A stretch of DNA of 64,000 bases from Brachypterus glaber (taxonomy: Eukaryota; Arthropoda; Insecta; Coleoptera; Kateretidae): contig OY294047.1 of assembly GCA_958510825.1 (NCBI GenBank), positions 40,687,229 through 40,751,228 on the forward strand, in the 5' to 3' direction. This document shows positions 1-11,989 of this stretch, piece by piece. The notes under the pieces were generated by a model. The model did no database searches. It saw only the letters and a program-made list of their open reading frames with translations, and had not been told where the DNA came from. Position 1 is the stretch's first letter, and each line of letters starts with the position of its first letter. A program made the translations under genes and the position numbers.

Positions 1-43
1 ACCCCCCCCCCCCTAGGAGCGTTACGTAATACTTGAACGTTCC
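1..43 (-). mobile_element. End fragment of GGGAACG-family MITE
   Basis: The window opens in the terminal inverted repeat of a small DNA-transposon-like element. Read on the minus strand it starts GGAACGTTCAAGTATTACG and runs into a long G run. The same terminus occurs at 20089-20230, 47709-47805 and 63216-63443. The rest of this copy lies outside the window. Confidence 0.75.
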
Positions 44-199
44 ATAACTACCAAAATATTTGAATTTTTGGATTTTGCCTTTCCTAAAAATACTGCTGCC
101 AAAACAACGTTTTTTTTTGAAAAACAAAAAAAAATTGAAAAAATAAAATAAAAAAAATCAAAAAATATTTTTTTTTTAGTTTTATAAAAAGTTAATTTT

Positions 200-480
200 T
201 TCGAAAAACTAAAATAAAATTTTGGAAAAAATAATGTTTTACCCCATTTTACCCCCTTGATCCATCCCGATTTTTACCAAAAACAATCCCAGCCTAGAAC
301 TTTGGGTAATCAACCATAGGGTCCCAATTTAAAGTCTTTAGCCCCAGTTCTCAAGTTGTCGTGGTCACAAATTTTCCGGACACACAGACAGACCTACAGA
401 CAGTTTTTTCTACGAAAATCATCTCTTTTGGATATAAAACGTTGAGAAGCGTAAAAAAGCAATACAAAAATTTCAACATT
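200..480 (-). repeat. GTCTGTC-motif interspersed repeat, copy 1
   Basis: On the minus strand this contains a run of GTCTG/GTC motifs (near 385-405). It is followed by an 'aacttgagaac...taaagactttaaatt...cccaaagttctaggctgggattg' type block, broken here only for description, ending near 'ggggtaaaatgggg'. The same ordered blocks recur at 1490-1640 (weaker), 31370-31610, 45540-45850 and 54765-55060. No protein is convincingly encoded; both overlapping small frames are incidental. The biological class is unknown. Confidence 0.7.
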
Positions 481-1392
481 TTTTTACTAACGCAAGACTT
501 TCCTAGGGGAAGTAAAATCAAGGCAGTATCGATTTTAAAATTTAACAAAGAAATTGAAAAAATATTACCCACAGCATAAGTTTTTAATAAATTACCCACA
601 AAACACAAAAATATGTTAATTTTTAATTAATTTTAAATCTTTCAACCCTCTTCCTACGGAAGCCATTAATTTTTGGATCCTTTACAAAAAAATAAATAAG
701 TAAAATGATACCCCACTACATAAATTTAAATTTCTCACAAGATAAACGTATGTTAATATTTAATTAGTTTTGCGTTTTCCCTACATAAGTTTCCAATAAA
801 CTTCTCCTCGTCACAAAAACATTTTAATTTTTCCAATCCCCCTTTCGTACTTAATAGACGCCGATTTGGAATAGCCACTATTGATTTTTGGATTCTACAC
901 AAAAAAAAAACTGAAAAAAATTATACCCCACAACATAAGTTTTTAATTCCAAGCACGATCTCAAGAAAAGCTTTTTATGGGAAGTATATCGAAAGAAAAT
1001 GCAATATACTATCCACGTGAAGAGTATGTTATAGAATGCGAAGCATTACATATTCTCGAGGCATGTTTCTTTAATGGGACCTAATCTTATTTCTCCCCCT
1101 CTTATTTAAGGGAAGCCAAAGTGCCAACTTACACGTCGGGAGGGGACTTTGGAATAAGTTATGTGACAGCTGTTAAAATGTTAAAAGAAGACTGGTTCCT
1201 TTTTAAAAAATATCCCTTTGTGAGACACATATACCAAGTCAGCCATTTCACTTCTTTTTGGGTGGCAGTGGTTACAAATTAGTCAACCAGGGACGTCGAA
1301 TATAAAATTGTAAATAATAAAATTAATATGACATAACATAAATTTAATGTGTGTTTAAAAAGTATAGGTACTATAAATATTGTATATAAATT
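481..1392. other. AT-rich DNA without recognisable gene
   Basis: Poly-A and poly-T runs and short AT-rich sequence. Near 985-1050 is a degenerate copy of a recurring 'gaagtatat...gaatgcgaagc' block also seen near 18630-18680, 20615-20670 and 42470-42500. Nothing codes for a recognisable protein. Confidence 0.5.
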
Positions 1393-1427
1393 ACATCGGC
1401 ACTTAGTGCTACTAAGAGTGCCGATGT
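1393..1427. repeat. Perfect short hairpin
   Basis: ACATCGGCACT is followed by a 13-base loop and then AGTGCCGATGT, giving 11 perfect base pairs. A third partial copy, AGTGCCGATGT, occurs at about 2050. This is probably part of a small foldback element, not a terminator. Confidence 0.7.
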
Positions 1428-1489
1428 ATTGAAATCTTCGCCGAAAAGTTAAAATCTTTGACCACGTTTTTTTCACATTTCTCGACGTT

Positions 1490-1640
1490 TTAGACCATTC
1501 GAAATCAGTAAAAAAAATTTTTGCGTCCGTCTGTCTGTCTGTCTGTCTGTCGGTGTAAACTCTCTAACTCCACTTCGACATGAGATATCGACTTGCGGTT
1601 TTTTGCATATTGTTTCTTATCGTATTTCGAAGAGCTGATT
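1490..1640 (+). repeat. GTCTGTC-motif interspersed repeat, copy 2
   Basis: A run of GTCTGTCTGTC units at about 1525-1552 is followed by 'taactccacttcgacatgag' and a 'gatatcgacttg' block. The order matches the other members of this family: tetranucleotide run, then an 'aactc..aga' block, then 'a.gactt..a.ttt'. It is more diverged than the copies at 31, 45 and 54 kb. Confidence 0.5.
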
Positions 1641-2661
1641 AGATTTTTGGGGTAAACGATTGGGGGTAAGCGGGTAAAAATAGAGTAAGACTCCTATTTT
1701 TAGCGTTTTTTGTTTATAATTAAGGCAATTATTGTTGTATTTGGTTAATTTAGCACTTATATAAAAAATAATTTTAAATTGGTCAAAAAATGTTATAAAT
1801 AACGTTTTCCTAAAACGCATTGTTTTCGAGATATTGGCGTTTAAAGCAGTAAAAGGTTTTTTTAGAATATCTCACATATTTATAACCCGATTTCAAAAAA
1901 TTATATTTTAAATAAAAGCTCGTTTTAAGCCCTATAAAAAATATTATATGCAGTTTTTTGCTAGAATATAATGTTTTAAAGATACAGAATTTAAAATTAA
2001 ACAAAACACCTAGTTTGAAATTTGCAAACTAGATGGCTCTAGTGTACAATAGTGCCGATGTTTTGACAGGGTGCTTGCAACGTTTCATCTAGTTATATAA
2101 TTAATTAACTTATATCTAATACTTTGTTTTCTTCTATATATAAAAGTATAAGGAAGTAATACAGGTATTTTTGACCTAATAAGAAAATAAATACTTTCAA
2201 CTCGAGAAATGCTATTTGACCAAGGAAGAATGCCGGGGCGGCTAAATAGCATTTCAAGGGTTGTAAATGTCTTTTTCTTCTGAGGTTAGGACAGTATTTT
2301 ATCCACCATCATTAAACAAAATATTACCAAAACAATTTCAAATGTTTGGTTATGTTGCTCTCATTATGATAATCATGGCGTGCTCTCTATAAGGTAAAAT
2401 CTTATGCCATAACAGATTAGAAAAGAGCTCTTTTTGCCCATGGTTAAAAAAGACAACTTTTCTAACTTTATAAAAAGTTGCAAAGTATATCAATTTTATT
2501 CACTTTTTAACAACATAAAAATGATATTTTACTTTATGATTATGAATAAACTAAATTTTTGTAATAAAGAGATGATAACCGTTTTGCAAAAAAAATTAAC
2601 AGCTAGTTATAATTAAACCATCTTCAATAAATAGCAACTGTTTCAAAGCTATGAAATCCAT
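1641..2661. other. AT-rich DNA without recognisable gene
   Basis: Short frames on both strands (for example on the minus strand at 1617-2004) are phenylalanine-, lysine- and tyrosine-rich translations of AT-rich DNA. They have no domain signal. Nothing else is supported. Confidence 0.5.
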
Positions 2662-2728
2662 GTGACTTAACTTGTTGTATTGATATTGAATAACTATTGA
2701 AGATCTGGGTAACAAGTTGTTAAGTCAC
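2662..2728. repeat. Small foldback (hairpin) repeat
   Basis: Inverted arms GTGACTTAACTTGTT and AACAAGTTGTTAAGTCAC (one arm with a 2-3-base insertion) flank about 30 bases. This is likely the core of a small MITE. No target duplication was identified. Confidence 0.5.
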
Positions 2729-2779
2729 TTTTGGTTTTTTTACATTTTATGAATAAGAAAAAACTATTTATTTATTTAT

Positions 2780-2900
2780 AAGGACAGACATTTTTAATTT
2801 TAAACAAAATTATAAAAATAATAATTTATTATTCCATAATAGTCTAGCAATATCACTCTGTACGATGATTAGAAAATAGATTGATCGAGATTGATAGAAT
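2780..2900. repeat. Fragment of the hammerhead-bearing family at 55.4 kb
   Basis: Positions about 2843-2890 (CAATATCACTCTGTACGATG onward) match the sequence just downstream of the predicted hammerhead cleavage site at 55569. Positions 2780-2835 match, in inverted orientation, the block at about 55605-55665. The direct part begins within about four bases of the cleavage position. This is a small rearranged, ORF-less retroelement end. Confidence 0.65.
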
Positions 2901-2903
2901 AAT

Positions 2904-2950
2904 AAATTTATATATTTATTTATTTATTTATTTTATTTATTTATTTATGT
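2904..2950. repeat. (TTTA)n microsatellite
   Basis: About ten TTTA/TTAT units with minor interruptions, directly abutting the preceding retroelement fragment. That position suggests the repeat grew from a retroelement tail. Confidence 0.75.
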
Positions 2951-3021
2951 ATTGTCATTCTGAGACTGATTTAGTTTCCTCAACTAGAAAAATAGTGATA
3001 TAAACTATTTTTCCAAATTTA

Positions 3022-3150
3022 TTACCTTAACTACATGTATGTTACCTTGACTACATACTTGTTACCTTAACTACATTATTACCTTAACTACATACTTGTT
3101 ACCTTAATTATATATTTGTTACCTTAACTTCATACTTGTTACAATAACTA
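3022..3150 (+). repeat. Minisatellite, TTACCTTAACTACATACTTG unit
   Basis: Six imperfect units of roughly 18-23 bp, each beginning TTACCTTAACTACAT or a close variant. One unit is shortened and the last units are diverged. No coding signal. Confidence 0.8.
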
Positions 3151-4811
3151 AATATTTTTTTTGCCATATACAATATTTTGGTTTCATTAATCAGAAATAT
3201 AGTTGTGCCATATTTTAGTATTTTTCTGATCTGGGAATCTTTGATTTGTTATATGCTTGTTTCAACTCTGATAAAAGGTGGTATTTCCTTTTATATTTTC
3301 TCATCAAAAGTTACACATCAATTTTCAAAGAAATCTTAAAATGCAGGTAGAACTTTTATTATATTGCATGATATACTTATTCATGCAAAAATAAAATATA
3401 CTGTTCCAATTTTATTTAAATATTCTGTGTCATAAAATTTATTGAACCAAATCTTACCCTTCATATTCACAGGTAAAAAAATCTTTTGGCACCTATGGAA
3501 AAGCGTTACGATTAAGATATATGTAGACTTAAGTTGACAGTTTAATGGTAAAATTTGCAACAGTTTATACAAGCACAAAAAAAAATATTTCAACAAGAAC
3601 ATTATTTGTATATGCCTAGTTATATTTTTGTAAAGAATTTGTTGATATAGTTCGCTTAAATGGTAGTTTTGTATTGGTAAATGATTTATATTTGAAGGAT
3701 TATGTATAGTTTTATGGTTACCTATACCTGTATGCAGACTGTTACATACAGAATAAAAATTTGCTAAAATGATATCTGAGTCATTGTAAAATCTTTTTTT
3801 GCTTAAAGCTAAAGAAACAAAAATCTTTTGATGGTTAAAACATTAACATTCATGAATTTTACATTTTGATGAATGTACCTACCTAAAAGTTAACATTTAA
3901 AATTCCTTGTCAAAAGGTATATTGTAGAAATATTTCAACATACTCCTCATATATGTTACTTTGCTTTGAAAGTATCTTTTTCCTACGATCCCCTATGAAA
4001 ATTACATTTAGTACACTCTTTTGTTCTTTAGAAAACGCTTTATATCAGACTTGTTTGATGTTTTCATATCACCCTAGTTTGATATTTATGTATGTAGGTT
4101 TGCCTAATTTCACGTATGTAGGTTTGCCATAATTTACGTTGCAGATTCTACGAATTTAGTTTACCTCGTTTTATATGCCATTTTCCACGTATCATCACAG
4201 AATTTTATGATATCTTTTATGTTTCTCAATCCAAATATTTTTGTTTTTGATGTCAAAAATAGAAACTATAGTTATAACCTTACTAGATTGACCAAGATAT
4301 AACTTGGGATGTTTTATTTATGTCTAGATTTTATAAAAAATACCTAATTTTTGATTTTTTAGTTACCTTACATTTTATAAAAAATCAAAATACAGTATTT
4401 TTCTTATGAAATCGTAAAACAGTACAATTTTACTGTTTTATATGGGAACATATCTAAAGAAATCTAATTTAATTAGCAAACTGTCTTGCTATGATTTACA
4501 CAAGAGTCCAAACCTAGGCAACCTATTAAACATTGTATTGTATTGTATAATATTTAAAAACCAATAAAACTAAAAGTAAAAGAAAATCACATTTCCTGTT
4601 TAACATACCTAAATTTGTATGCTATGTTTTGCTTTGTATGCTTTGCTTTTCTTAAAAATTCTTTAAAGTAACAAAAATTAGAAAATATTAAATTAAGAAA
4701 CTTTATATTTTTTTCAGGATCGTAGGAAAAATAGTGTACATAACTTGTTGGAAAGTGTATTTCGTACATTCGTCTAACTCGCATGAAATATGTCACTTTC
4801 CACACTAGTTA
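3151..4811. other. AT-rich DNA without recognisable gene
   Basis: Contains a two-copy direct repeat of 'cgtatgtaggtttgcc' type at about 4088-4135. Frames on the minus strand at 3381-3602 and 4587-4805 have low-complexity composition and no recognisable domain. Confidence 0.5.
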
Positions 4812-4840
4812 TGATAATAATAATAATAATAATAATAACT
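4812..4840. repeat. (ATA)n microsatellite
   Basis: About nine ATA/TAA units in a row. Confidence 0.85.
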
Positions 4841-5474
4841 TTATTTCATAAATTACGACACATCGTACATAATATAATTATAATAACATATAACTTATGC
4901 ATGACTATCGTGAACATGAAACTGGTCAAATAGAACTTTTTATGTAATATACTATTTCTCATTAAATTGTGTTGTAGGTATATCTTTATAATAATAATTA
5001 TGTTTTGGTTGGTTATCGTGTAAAACAATCTTTAGACTGCTGAAATTAACTACACGGTTAAAATTTCAGTGATAAAAATATGGTTTTATGCAACGTCGTG
5101 TATCTATAACATTTAAATGGGAAGAAGAAACATTCATTTTATTAAAGTTATAGTTTTGAAGTATAATTGTTCGGCTTATTAACAAGGGAAGCAATTAGTG
5201 AAAAACTTTAGCAGTGTATAGCATGGAAAGAATTTCGTGAACCATGAAAAATAACCAACCTTGGCTGGGTTGGGACTTTTACGAGGCTAAAGCCACTTAG
5301 ACATTATTGCAAGTTTAATTATAAAAGTAGGGGTGACGCCAATAAACAAGTCCGTTTTTACTACTTATAGATCATGCTCTTGCTAAAACGAATTACGAAG
5401 TACTATCTTTTTACTACATTGTTGCAATTTTAATGGACATACCTTTCCCGAATACCAGATATGTACTAAAATGC
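4841..5474. other. AT-rich DNA without recognisable gene
   Basis: No domain, RNA gene or clear repeat boundary seen. Confidence 0.45.
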
Positions 5475-6190
5475 GGTAGAAATTATTTCGTTCAGCAAAA
5501 AGTTAGCTGCTTCAAAAACATAATTCTATATCCAAAAATATAAAAAAAAGTTTCTATAAAGGATGGTCCGGAAATGAGCCCTAAGCGTACGGCTACGGCC
5601 CTTCGAAGATGACATATTGAATGGGGAACAAATAAGAGCATCAATAAAATTTTAATGCTGCAGCAAAACTGAGCAAAAAAGTATGCTTCACCAAAACACC
5701 TAAATTTAATATTAAAGGGGTAATAGCCTCTTAAAAAGTAACTTTTTGGTGGCAAAAAAAATTACTTCCCCTTAATTGTTTTTTTTTTTTGAAAACGGTC
5801 GCTCCTACAGTATTACACTATATGATGTATTTTTACTCAAGTAATCCATATTAAAAAAAAATCCAAAAAAATTACACATAAAAGGTTTGGGGCAAAAATA
5901 TGTTAAGCCTAATACATTTTTCCGTTTAGGGACGCCTCTGGATAAATTCAAAAAAATAAATTAACATAAACTTATTTCCCTTATTAATACTAGTATAGAT
6001 GCAAAACCTCGTCACTCTAGCTTGAAGGGTACCAGAGTTATTAATTAAAAACCTTATTTTTATGACAATTTTAAAGGGCCGTAGCTCCCTTAGGGCTCAT
6101 TTCAGGACCAACCTTTATAGAAACTTTTATTCATATTTTTGGATGTAAAATCACCTCTTAAATTTTGGCATGGCAGTTTTTTTAGTCTAC
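5475..6190. repeat. Foldback repeat with GGGCCGTAG-type arms
   Basis: Sequence at about 5522-5605 is repeated in reverse orientation at about 6072-6152. Shared blocks are 'aaagtttctataaagg', 'gagccctaag' and 'acggccc'. The right half, with 'gcaaaacctcgt' then 'gagttattaa', is related to 44340-44625, which ends in CACCCTGTATA. The minus-strand frame at 5492-5755 translates one arm and is not a gene. Confidence 0.65.
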
Positions 6191-6896
6191 ATGTATCTTA
6201 TTTATTTAAATTAAAAAACGTAAATTATAGTCTCGGCCAAACATGCCATGATTAAAACAGGTATCCTTGGATCTTTGGGAACCAATAGTAGAATAAATTT
6301 TGAAGGACCCGATTGGATATAAAATAAAAACAAAATCGTTTCTACATTAAAAACAGGTCCGTAAATGTCAAACAGATTGCTTTGATCAGATAACATAATA
6401 ATACAGGTAAAATATACGTAGGTATAGGTATATATTAGGTTGGGAAAAAAATTGTGTATTGGACAGGATTCCTGTTGGATTTTGCGACTTCATTTTTAAT
6501 TTGTGTTAAAAATATATAGTACAAATTAGGTATTAAAACCAACCTTCGTTACTCAAGAAATACTTTTATAACTTTTTAAATGGATTTTGAAAAATATTTT
6601 TGCTCGTGGGCCGATTTTACCTCTGACCTTATCTGCAGTTATCTGTTACTTATATTAAGATGAAAATGCCATTATAACAACTGTCTATATTATATTTTAG
6701 ATTTTATTGATATATTTTTTCAAAACAATATCTGATGGTTGACAAATCTCTCATGATATTTTCACATGCAAAACATATATATTAATAATACATATAATAA
6801 TTAACAATAATAAAACTACCAAAAATTAATTAAAATAACAAAATAAAAATAAAAAAAAAATATACATATATATAACTAAAATAAAAATAAAAATGA
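6191..6896. other. AT-rich DNA; probable 3' UTR of the adjoining retroelement fragment
   Basis: The part from about 6750 to 6896 lies immediately downstream (minus strand) of a retroelement coding fragment and may be its 3' untranslated region. It is rich in AAAATAA. The rest is anonymous. Confidence 0.4.
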
Positions 6897-7097
6897 CTAA
6901 ATATCTTCCCCTTTCTCCCTAAAAGTACCCAAAACACTGACCGCATTACCCCTTTGTATTGCTACACTCAACCTTTCCCTAAAATACATGCCCTCATAAG
7001 GATTATGTGAAGTCTGATCCAGTTTATGGCAAACTTCGTTCAAAAGTTTTTTAGTGATAGGTCCAAAAGTACCAAATGTTTCGATTATTATTTTGGG
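6897..7097 (-). pseudogene. C-terminal fragment of a retroelement polyprotein
   Basis: The minus strand is open for 66 codons, from just after an in-frame TGA to a TAG at 6897-6899. It reads ETFGTFGPITKKLLNEVCHK, then about 25 residues later FRERLSVAIQRGNAVSVLGT, ending in REKGEDI. The pattern (P-x-x-x-E-T-x-G-x-F-G, then R-x-S-x-A-x-Q-R-G-N-A-x-S-V-x-G-T-x) is one I recognise as the extreme C-terminus of reverse-transcriptase polyproteins repeated in many invertebrate genomes. The clade cannot be fixed. No reverse-transcriptase core is present nearby, so this is a 5'-truncated insertion. It is too short, and lacks an ATG, to be expressed on its own. Confidence 0.55.
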
Positions 7098-7120
7098 TCA
7101 TAAATATCCAAAAGAAATAT

Positions 7121-7428
7121 AAAAGTTTTTATTATTATTTCTTTATCAATTTATCAATTAATAGTAATTGACAAATTGGGTGCAAAGTGTTACCAACTAA
7201 CCAGTAGTTTTAATGTATGTATGTTTTGATATAAATGGTAGATTTGCAATTGCTTATAAAGTTTTAGGCCTGTTATTTACTCTTTTTTTGTTATTGTTGT
7301 GTTTTTTTCTAGTTTATACCAATTAATTCACTGGTTTATAGACTAAATTTAGGGTACTTTTTTTTTCTACGGTTGGTAACAAAATTCGCACCCAGTGAAT
7401 ATTGTCAATTAATAGTAAAAACTTTTTG
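7121..7428. mobile_element. MITE-like inverted-repeat element
   Basis: Imperfect inverted repeats of about 70 bp at 7121-7198 and 7365-7428. They share 'aaagttttta', 'attaattgac..att', 'ctgggtgc' and 'gttaccaac'. The interior is AT-rich and non-coding. It lies directly against the truncated retroelement at 6897-7097. No unambiguous target duplication was read. Confidence 0.6.
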
Positions 7429-9884
7429 ATTGTTTTATTCATTAGCAGTTACAATCTTTAAAAAGTACTACACCAAAAAATTGTACCATTTAAATCTAAC
7501 TTGTCACTAAAGTCAATCAAAGACTTAACTAAGTCAGAGATGGATAAAACTAAGTATAATTATTATAATCATCTTGTTTGAAACATAATTTTTCCAGGTG
7601 TCAAATATGTCTACATACTTCACCTAAGCCAGCAAGAAAAATCAAATTTAACAGTATATTTTGGGGCTAATATAAGAAAAATTACGGAGGAATTAGAGAA
7701 TTCTACACGCCAGAACTAAAATATATAGGAATGAAGATTTGGGGTCTTTAACAGTTTTAACTGCCATTAAATATGGTACCTTAATAGTTTTTCGTTATTT
7801 TATTAATTTAATTTTTTTATTTCTGTTATTTTTTTAGTTCTATATAATTCTGCAATTTTTACAAATAGGAATATATTTTTTCGAGAAATTAATGTGTTTT
7901 TATACCGTTTTAAAATCCACTCACAATGTACATAACCCCAAAAATTGAATTGTCAATAAAGCACCTAAATCTGCTTAAAATTTTAAAATTTGGTAACCAC
8001 AAGGTTCAGTGCTGTAGTACTTTTTTTTTATTCCAACTGTACAGTCTATCGTATAGATTCGTAATAGTTACAAACCTTTTACATAGCCCATTATAAATTT
8101 TTTGTTGAAACAGCTAAAATTACAAATAGCAATCTTAATTAAGAAAAAAGAATCCTCGAAAGAACAAGCTTTCTTGAAGTCTAAACGAAAGAATGAAGGT
8201 CTGAAACCAAATTGAATTTGTCTAATTTTATGCCTTTTAACTTAAAGATTTAATTAAAAATATAGGGGAACATAACAAGTGTAAATTAAAAAATTTTGAG
8301 TCAAGATTCTTAACAAAAGTATTAAGATCACCACAAATAAGTGGAACAAGAAGATAGCTACGAACCCTACATATTTTCGTTATTTCAACAATTTAAATTG
8401 GACTCTTAATATTAGGTTATGCCAAACACTATTTTTGACGCAAAGAAAAAGTAAGACTATCCTGTCTTAGACGTACGTAACATCTTGACGGTGAGTTGCT
8501 TATTATATGATAAGGTATATTATTTGAGGTTATGTATAAGAACCATCATTTATTGACAATTGACGTTGCCTTTTGCGAAAGCGAATAAAAATTGATATCA
8601 TTATTTATTACTAGTAGAAGAAGAAATAAACGTATATATACATCATTAAAAAAACGCTGTCCCACTTATTTTTGACAAGAATAGTACCTATATTCAAAGA
8701 AGAACTGAAGACTGATATGAATATTGGATAAATAATATAATTTCCATATAAAATAAAAATAAACAATTTTAACCCACGTTAATATTTCTTGAAAAAAGTT
8801 AAGTTTCGTTTTAGTCGAAAATGAAACTAGATTTATGTGGCAGCTTTTTGGAATTAATTAACAAGGTGGAGTTTTTGAATAAATTATCCCAATAACAAAA
8901 TTTATTATGTTAAAATATACAGCATTCAAATAAATAGATTATCAAAATTTGAATTTTAATAATATCTTACGTATCAATAATTTATAAGATTATATTTTAT
9001 TTTATTTTCTATAATTAACAAAACACGAAAAAAAAAATATATAAATGACTATAGTGAATTATCAGTAAATTAAAATGCTGCTCTTATATAAAAATAGTAA
9101 GCCAGCTTCTAACATCAATGGGCTCAATGGACTAAATATTTAGTCAAAGTAGGTACAAAGTTAGATCAAAGTCCTAAATATTACTGCATAAAATGCAGTT
9201 AGAGCAAGGATTAGATTCGCGTATGTTAGTCCAGTAACCCAATTTTCGCAAACAAACTAAATATTTTTTCTCTCTAATGTTTACTTAATCTACCAAAATA
9301 AAGATCAAAATTTGTTTTTACTGCGACTGCTTTAGAATGTAAGCAAATAAACACCCTTTTCAAACACAGAATGAATCCATTCTAGCTCTAGATACGGTAT
9401 GAATATTCCTTATCAAGTGTTAGAATGAGCACATGTAGTGCCATCTCTTGTTTATAAAAGTAAAGAAAACTGTAGCAAAATTAGCAAAAATATATATATT
9501 TTACCACGAAATATTGAATAGTTTAATGCAATTTAAAGTTTTGCGTTAAAATTACATAAAGTTTATTAGTTTTTCTTAATATTTGACCAGTTTTTTATCA
9601 ATTTAGTTCAAAAAATTAAAACTGCTCCATCTATTGTTAAATATTTAAACCTGATATCTGTCACAACAATCTGACATAACCTCCAATTTTTGCATTATAA
9701 TTTGTAAATATGTGCTAAAATTAAATAAAAATCTTTTTTAAGTACTGATTTGATAAAATTATTAAATAACATTATTTGCTTTATTTAAAAATATGTGTTT
9801 TGTTGCATTTACAATGTTGAGTCACAAAAAACATTGTTTTTAACCTTGTCCGCAGTTTAAAGCCATACAGTGTTTCATATCTGC
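7429..9884. other. Long AT-rich tract without recognisable gene
   Basis: I examined both strands and found no extended open frame with domain character, no tRNA-like cloverleaf and no sharp inverted repeat. Confidence 0.45.
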
Positions 9885-9960
9885 AGTCGAAGAAAAAGTA
9901 TAGTCTACACCACGTATGGAATAATGTCTATTCCATACTAGTTATAGAATATACTATTCT
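9885..9960. repeat. Foldback repeat, GAAAAAGTATAGT family, copy 1
   Basis: GAAAAAGTATAGTCTAC is followed by 'cacgtatggaata' and, inverted, 'tattccatac' and 'gaatatactattc', giving a stem of about 30 bp. A second member, with a GC-richer insert, lies at 36425-36560. Confidence 0.65.
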
Positions 9961-9989
9961 CTTATGACTACACAGCCAAATTTTCTATG

Positions 9990-10314
9990 TTAACCCATTA
10001 AGGACTACCGTCTAAATATTCATACAGATTTACAGATTTTTGTAAGGAGTATTTTGAAATGCATGTAGTTTTCAATTTACCTATTTATAACTTAGCATAA
10101 TATGCTGCATATTATGCAAAAATTATGTTTTTTTATTTATAGCGAGTAAATTGTTTATATTTTACTACAAATCTCGTTTAACAAGAGAAAACGTGATTTT
10201 TTTTTTAATTCTTTTTTTAAATAAAAATAACTTATTTGGACTAATAATAGTAATATCTGATAAATATTTCATATATTACTTAATTAATTCATGGGTCAGT
10301 CCTTAATGGGTTAA
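9990..10314. mobile_element. piggyBac-like MITE flanked by TTAA
   Basis: Both ends carry TTAA. The left terminus is TTAACCCATTAAGGACTACC and the right terminus, read inverted, is TTAACCCATTAAGGACTGACC, giving about 17-18 matching bases. TTAA duplication is the hallmark of piggyBac-type transposition. The roughly 320-bp interior is non-coding, so this is a non-autonomous copy. Confidence 0.8.
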
Positions 10315-10352
10315 ACTAAATTGCCTGTTTAGAATTTATATGCATTAGGATG

Positions 10353-10601
10353 TCACATGGTGACGCCGCTGGAGTCATAAAGGCATCTTTGTAAGCCCCA
10401 TGAAAGTAAATACTCGATCATATAAGCCATCAGAGTAAGCGTTGTACGAGGGCGTTTTCGACAGGCAATTATTTCAGGTGATAGTTTTATATCTTGACAT
10501 GTTGCTTTTGAAAACAAGTGACTGTGGTGTAATAAAATGTCGCTAAGACATTTGCATATGACAACAGGATGATGTCCTGCTGTTAACCAAACCATGGCCA
10601 T
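10353..10601 (-). other. Unassigned ORF, 82 codons, in a less AT-rich patch
   Basis: The minus strand is open from ATG at 10601 to the stop near 10353. Its composition is mixed (His, Cys, Leu, Ser, Arg) and unlike the Phe/Lys/Ile-rich translations around it. The DNA is visibly less AT-rich than its flanks. I recognise no domain. It may be an exon-sized remnant or a fragment of an unidentified repeat. A real gene is not supported, because no splice-joined partner or homologous motif is seen. Confidence 0.2.
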
Positions 10602-11989
10602 GTATGGTTTTAAGATGAAAAAAAAAATAAGATGTTGGTAAAATAATAAAATTTAAAACCATGGTTTGAACTTTTTGATTCATGCTCTTAAAGCTTATAA
10701 GCTTACACTGACAAAAATAAATATTAAAATTCTAGATTTGAATATGTCAAAAAGTTTTAGATATATTCATATATAATTACACAAGAGGCTGAGAATTATC
10801 CGGGCAAAATTCTCTGTTTTCATGAAAATTTGCTGTCTGGAAATAATTACCATCTTGTACAGTCTCAAAACGACTCTAAACATTTAAATAAATAAATAAA
10901 AAAAATAAATAAATAAAATAACAATAATTATAAATAGTAATATATTCATATTTAATTATTAGTTAGTTTTAGGTATGAAATCTTATTGTAGAAGAGAAAT
11001 ACTGAAAAACAAAATACTACAGCGATTCTCACTAGAATTTTCTACAGTAGAAAATTCCCCATATAACTGTAATATGATTGGACAGAAATAAACACGTGGA
11101 AAGAAATATTGTTAAATGATTGGTTGATAAAAACGTTAAAAAATAATCAATATAAAACCTAATTATCAGAAGGTCTATACAAATTAAAAAATAATTTTAC
11201 AATACTAAAAAAGTTTATTTTATGGTAATTTAAAGTAAGCATTTTTCACAAATTTTTCTAAAGGAAAATGGCTTGCGCACTAAGTCATAAATGTAATTTA
11301 TAATAGATTATCTATAGCTAATATAATAGAGTTAGAAAAACGAGAATATTTAAATCTTTGGGCTTTTTCTCAAAAATCACTTTTTTCCAAATAAGCTTAA
11401 CGGCCACCTTATCTTGGATAGTTCTAACTATAGTTAAAAATTTATGTCTAAAAATGTTTATACCTATAAGCTGTTCTTAAACACGTGTGGTAAATTGAAA
11501 TTAAGTAAAACCTAGGGTTTAAGACATAACAAGGGTTATTCTTTTCAAAATTATTATTTTATTAAACTTTTTTGTTTTTGAGTTTTTGAAGGATTTTTAT
11601 CGACTTTAAATATTGTTTAAGAGTCTAAAATTTAGACGAGAAGTTAAGTGCCTATTGTGCCAATTGCTGTAAAACTTTTTAAAGTATATCTTTAATGCTT
11701 GCAGCTACTATACTCACTATATATTATTATATTTAGCATATAAAATCGTAAATATTTATTACCAACCTACAAAAATAAACAAGAAGCAAGTGCCGCTCAG
11801 CAAGTAAAAACTAGTCCAATAAATAAGATAATTGCAGTTGGTAATTAGAATTTCATGAACACTAAATTGGAACCAATTTGCGGCATTTGTATTTTTTTTT
11901 GTTTCTTTAAAGGGACTGTTCCAGGTATCTATATTTGCCCGGCTGGAAAACAGTAGCCCTAAAGCTTATAAAACCATAAAACCCAATAA
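10602..11989. other. AT-rich DNA without recognisable gene
   Basis: Includes an (AAAT)n-rich stretch at about 10885-10920. No coding or RNA feature is supported. Confidence 0.45.

Noticed and set aside
1525..1552. (GTCT)n as a plain microsatellite
   Set aside because: The flanking blocks are shared with four other loci where the tetramer differs, so the run is part of a larger interspersed repeat.
10353..10601. Host exon
   Set aside because: Composition is suggestive but no splice-linked partner, domain or recognisable protein family is visible. Listed only as unassigned.
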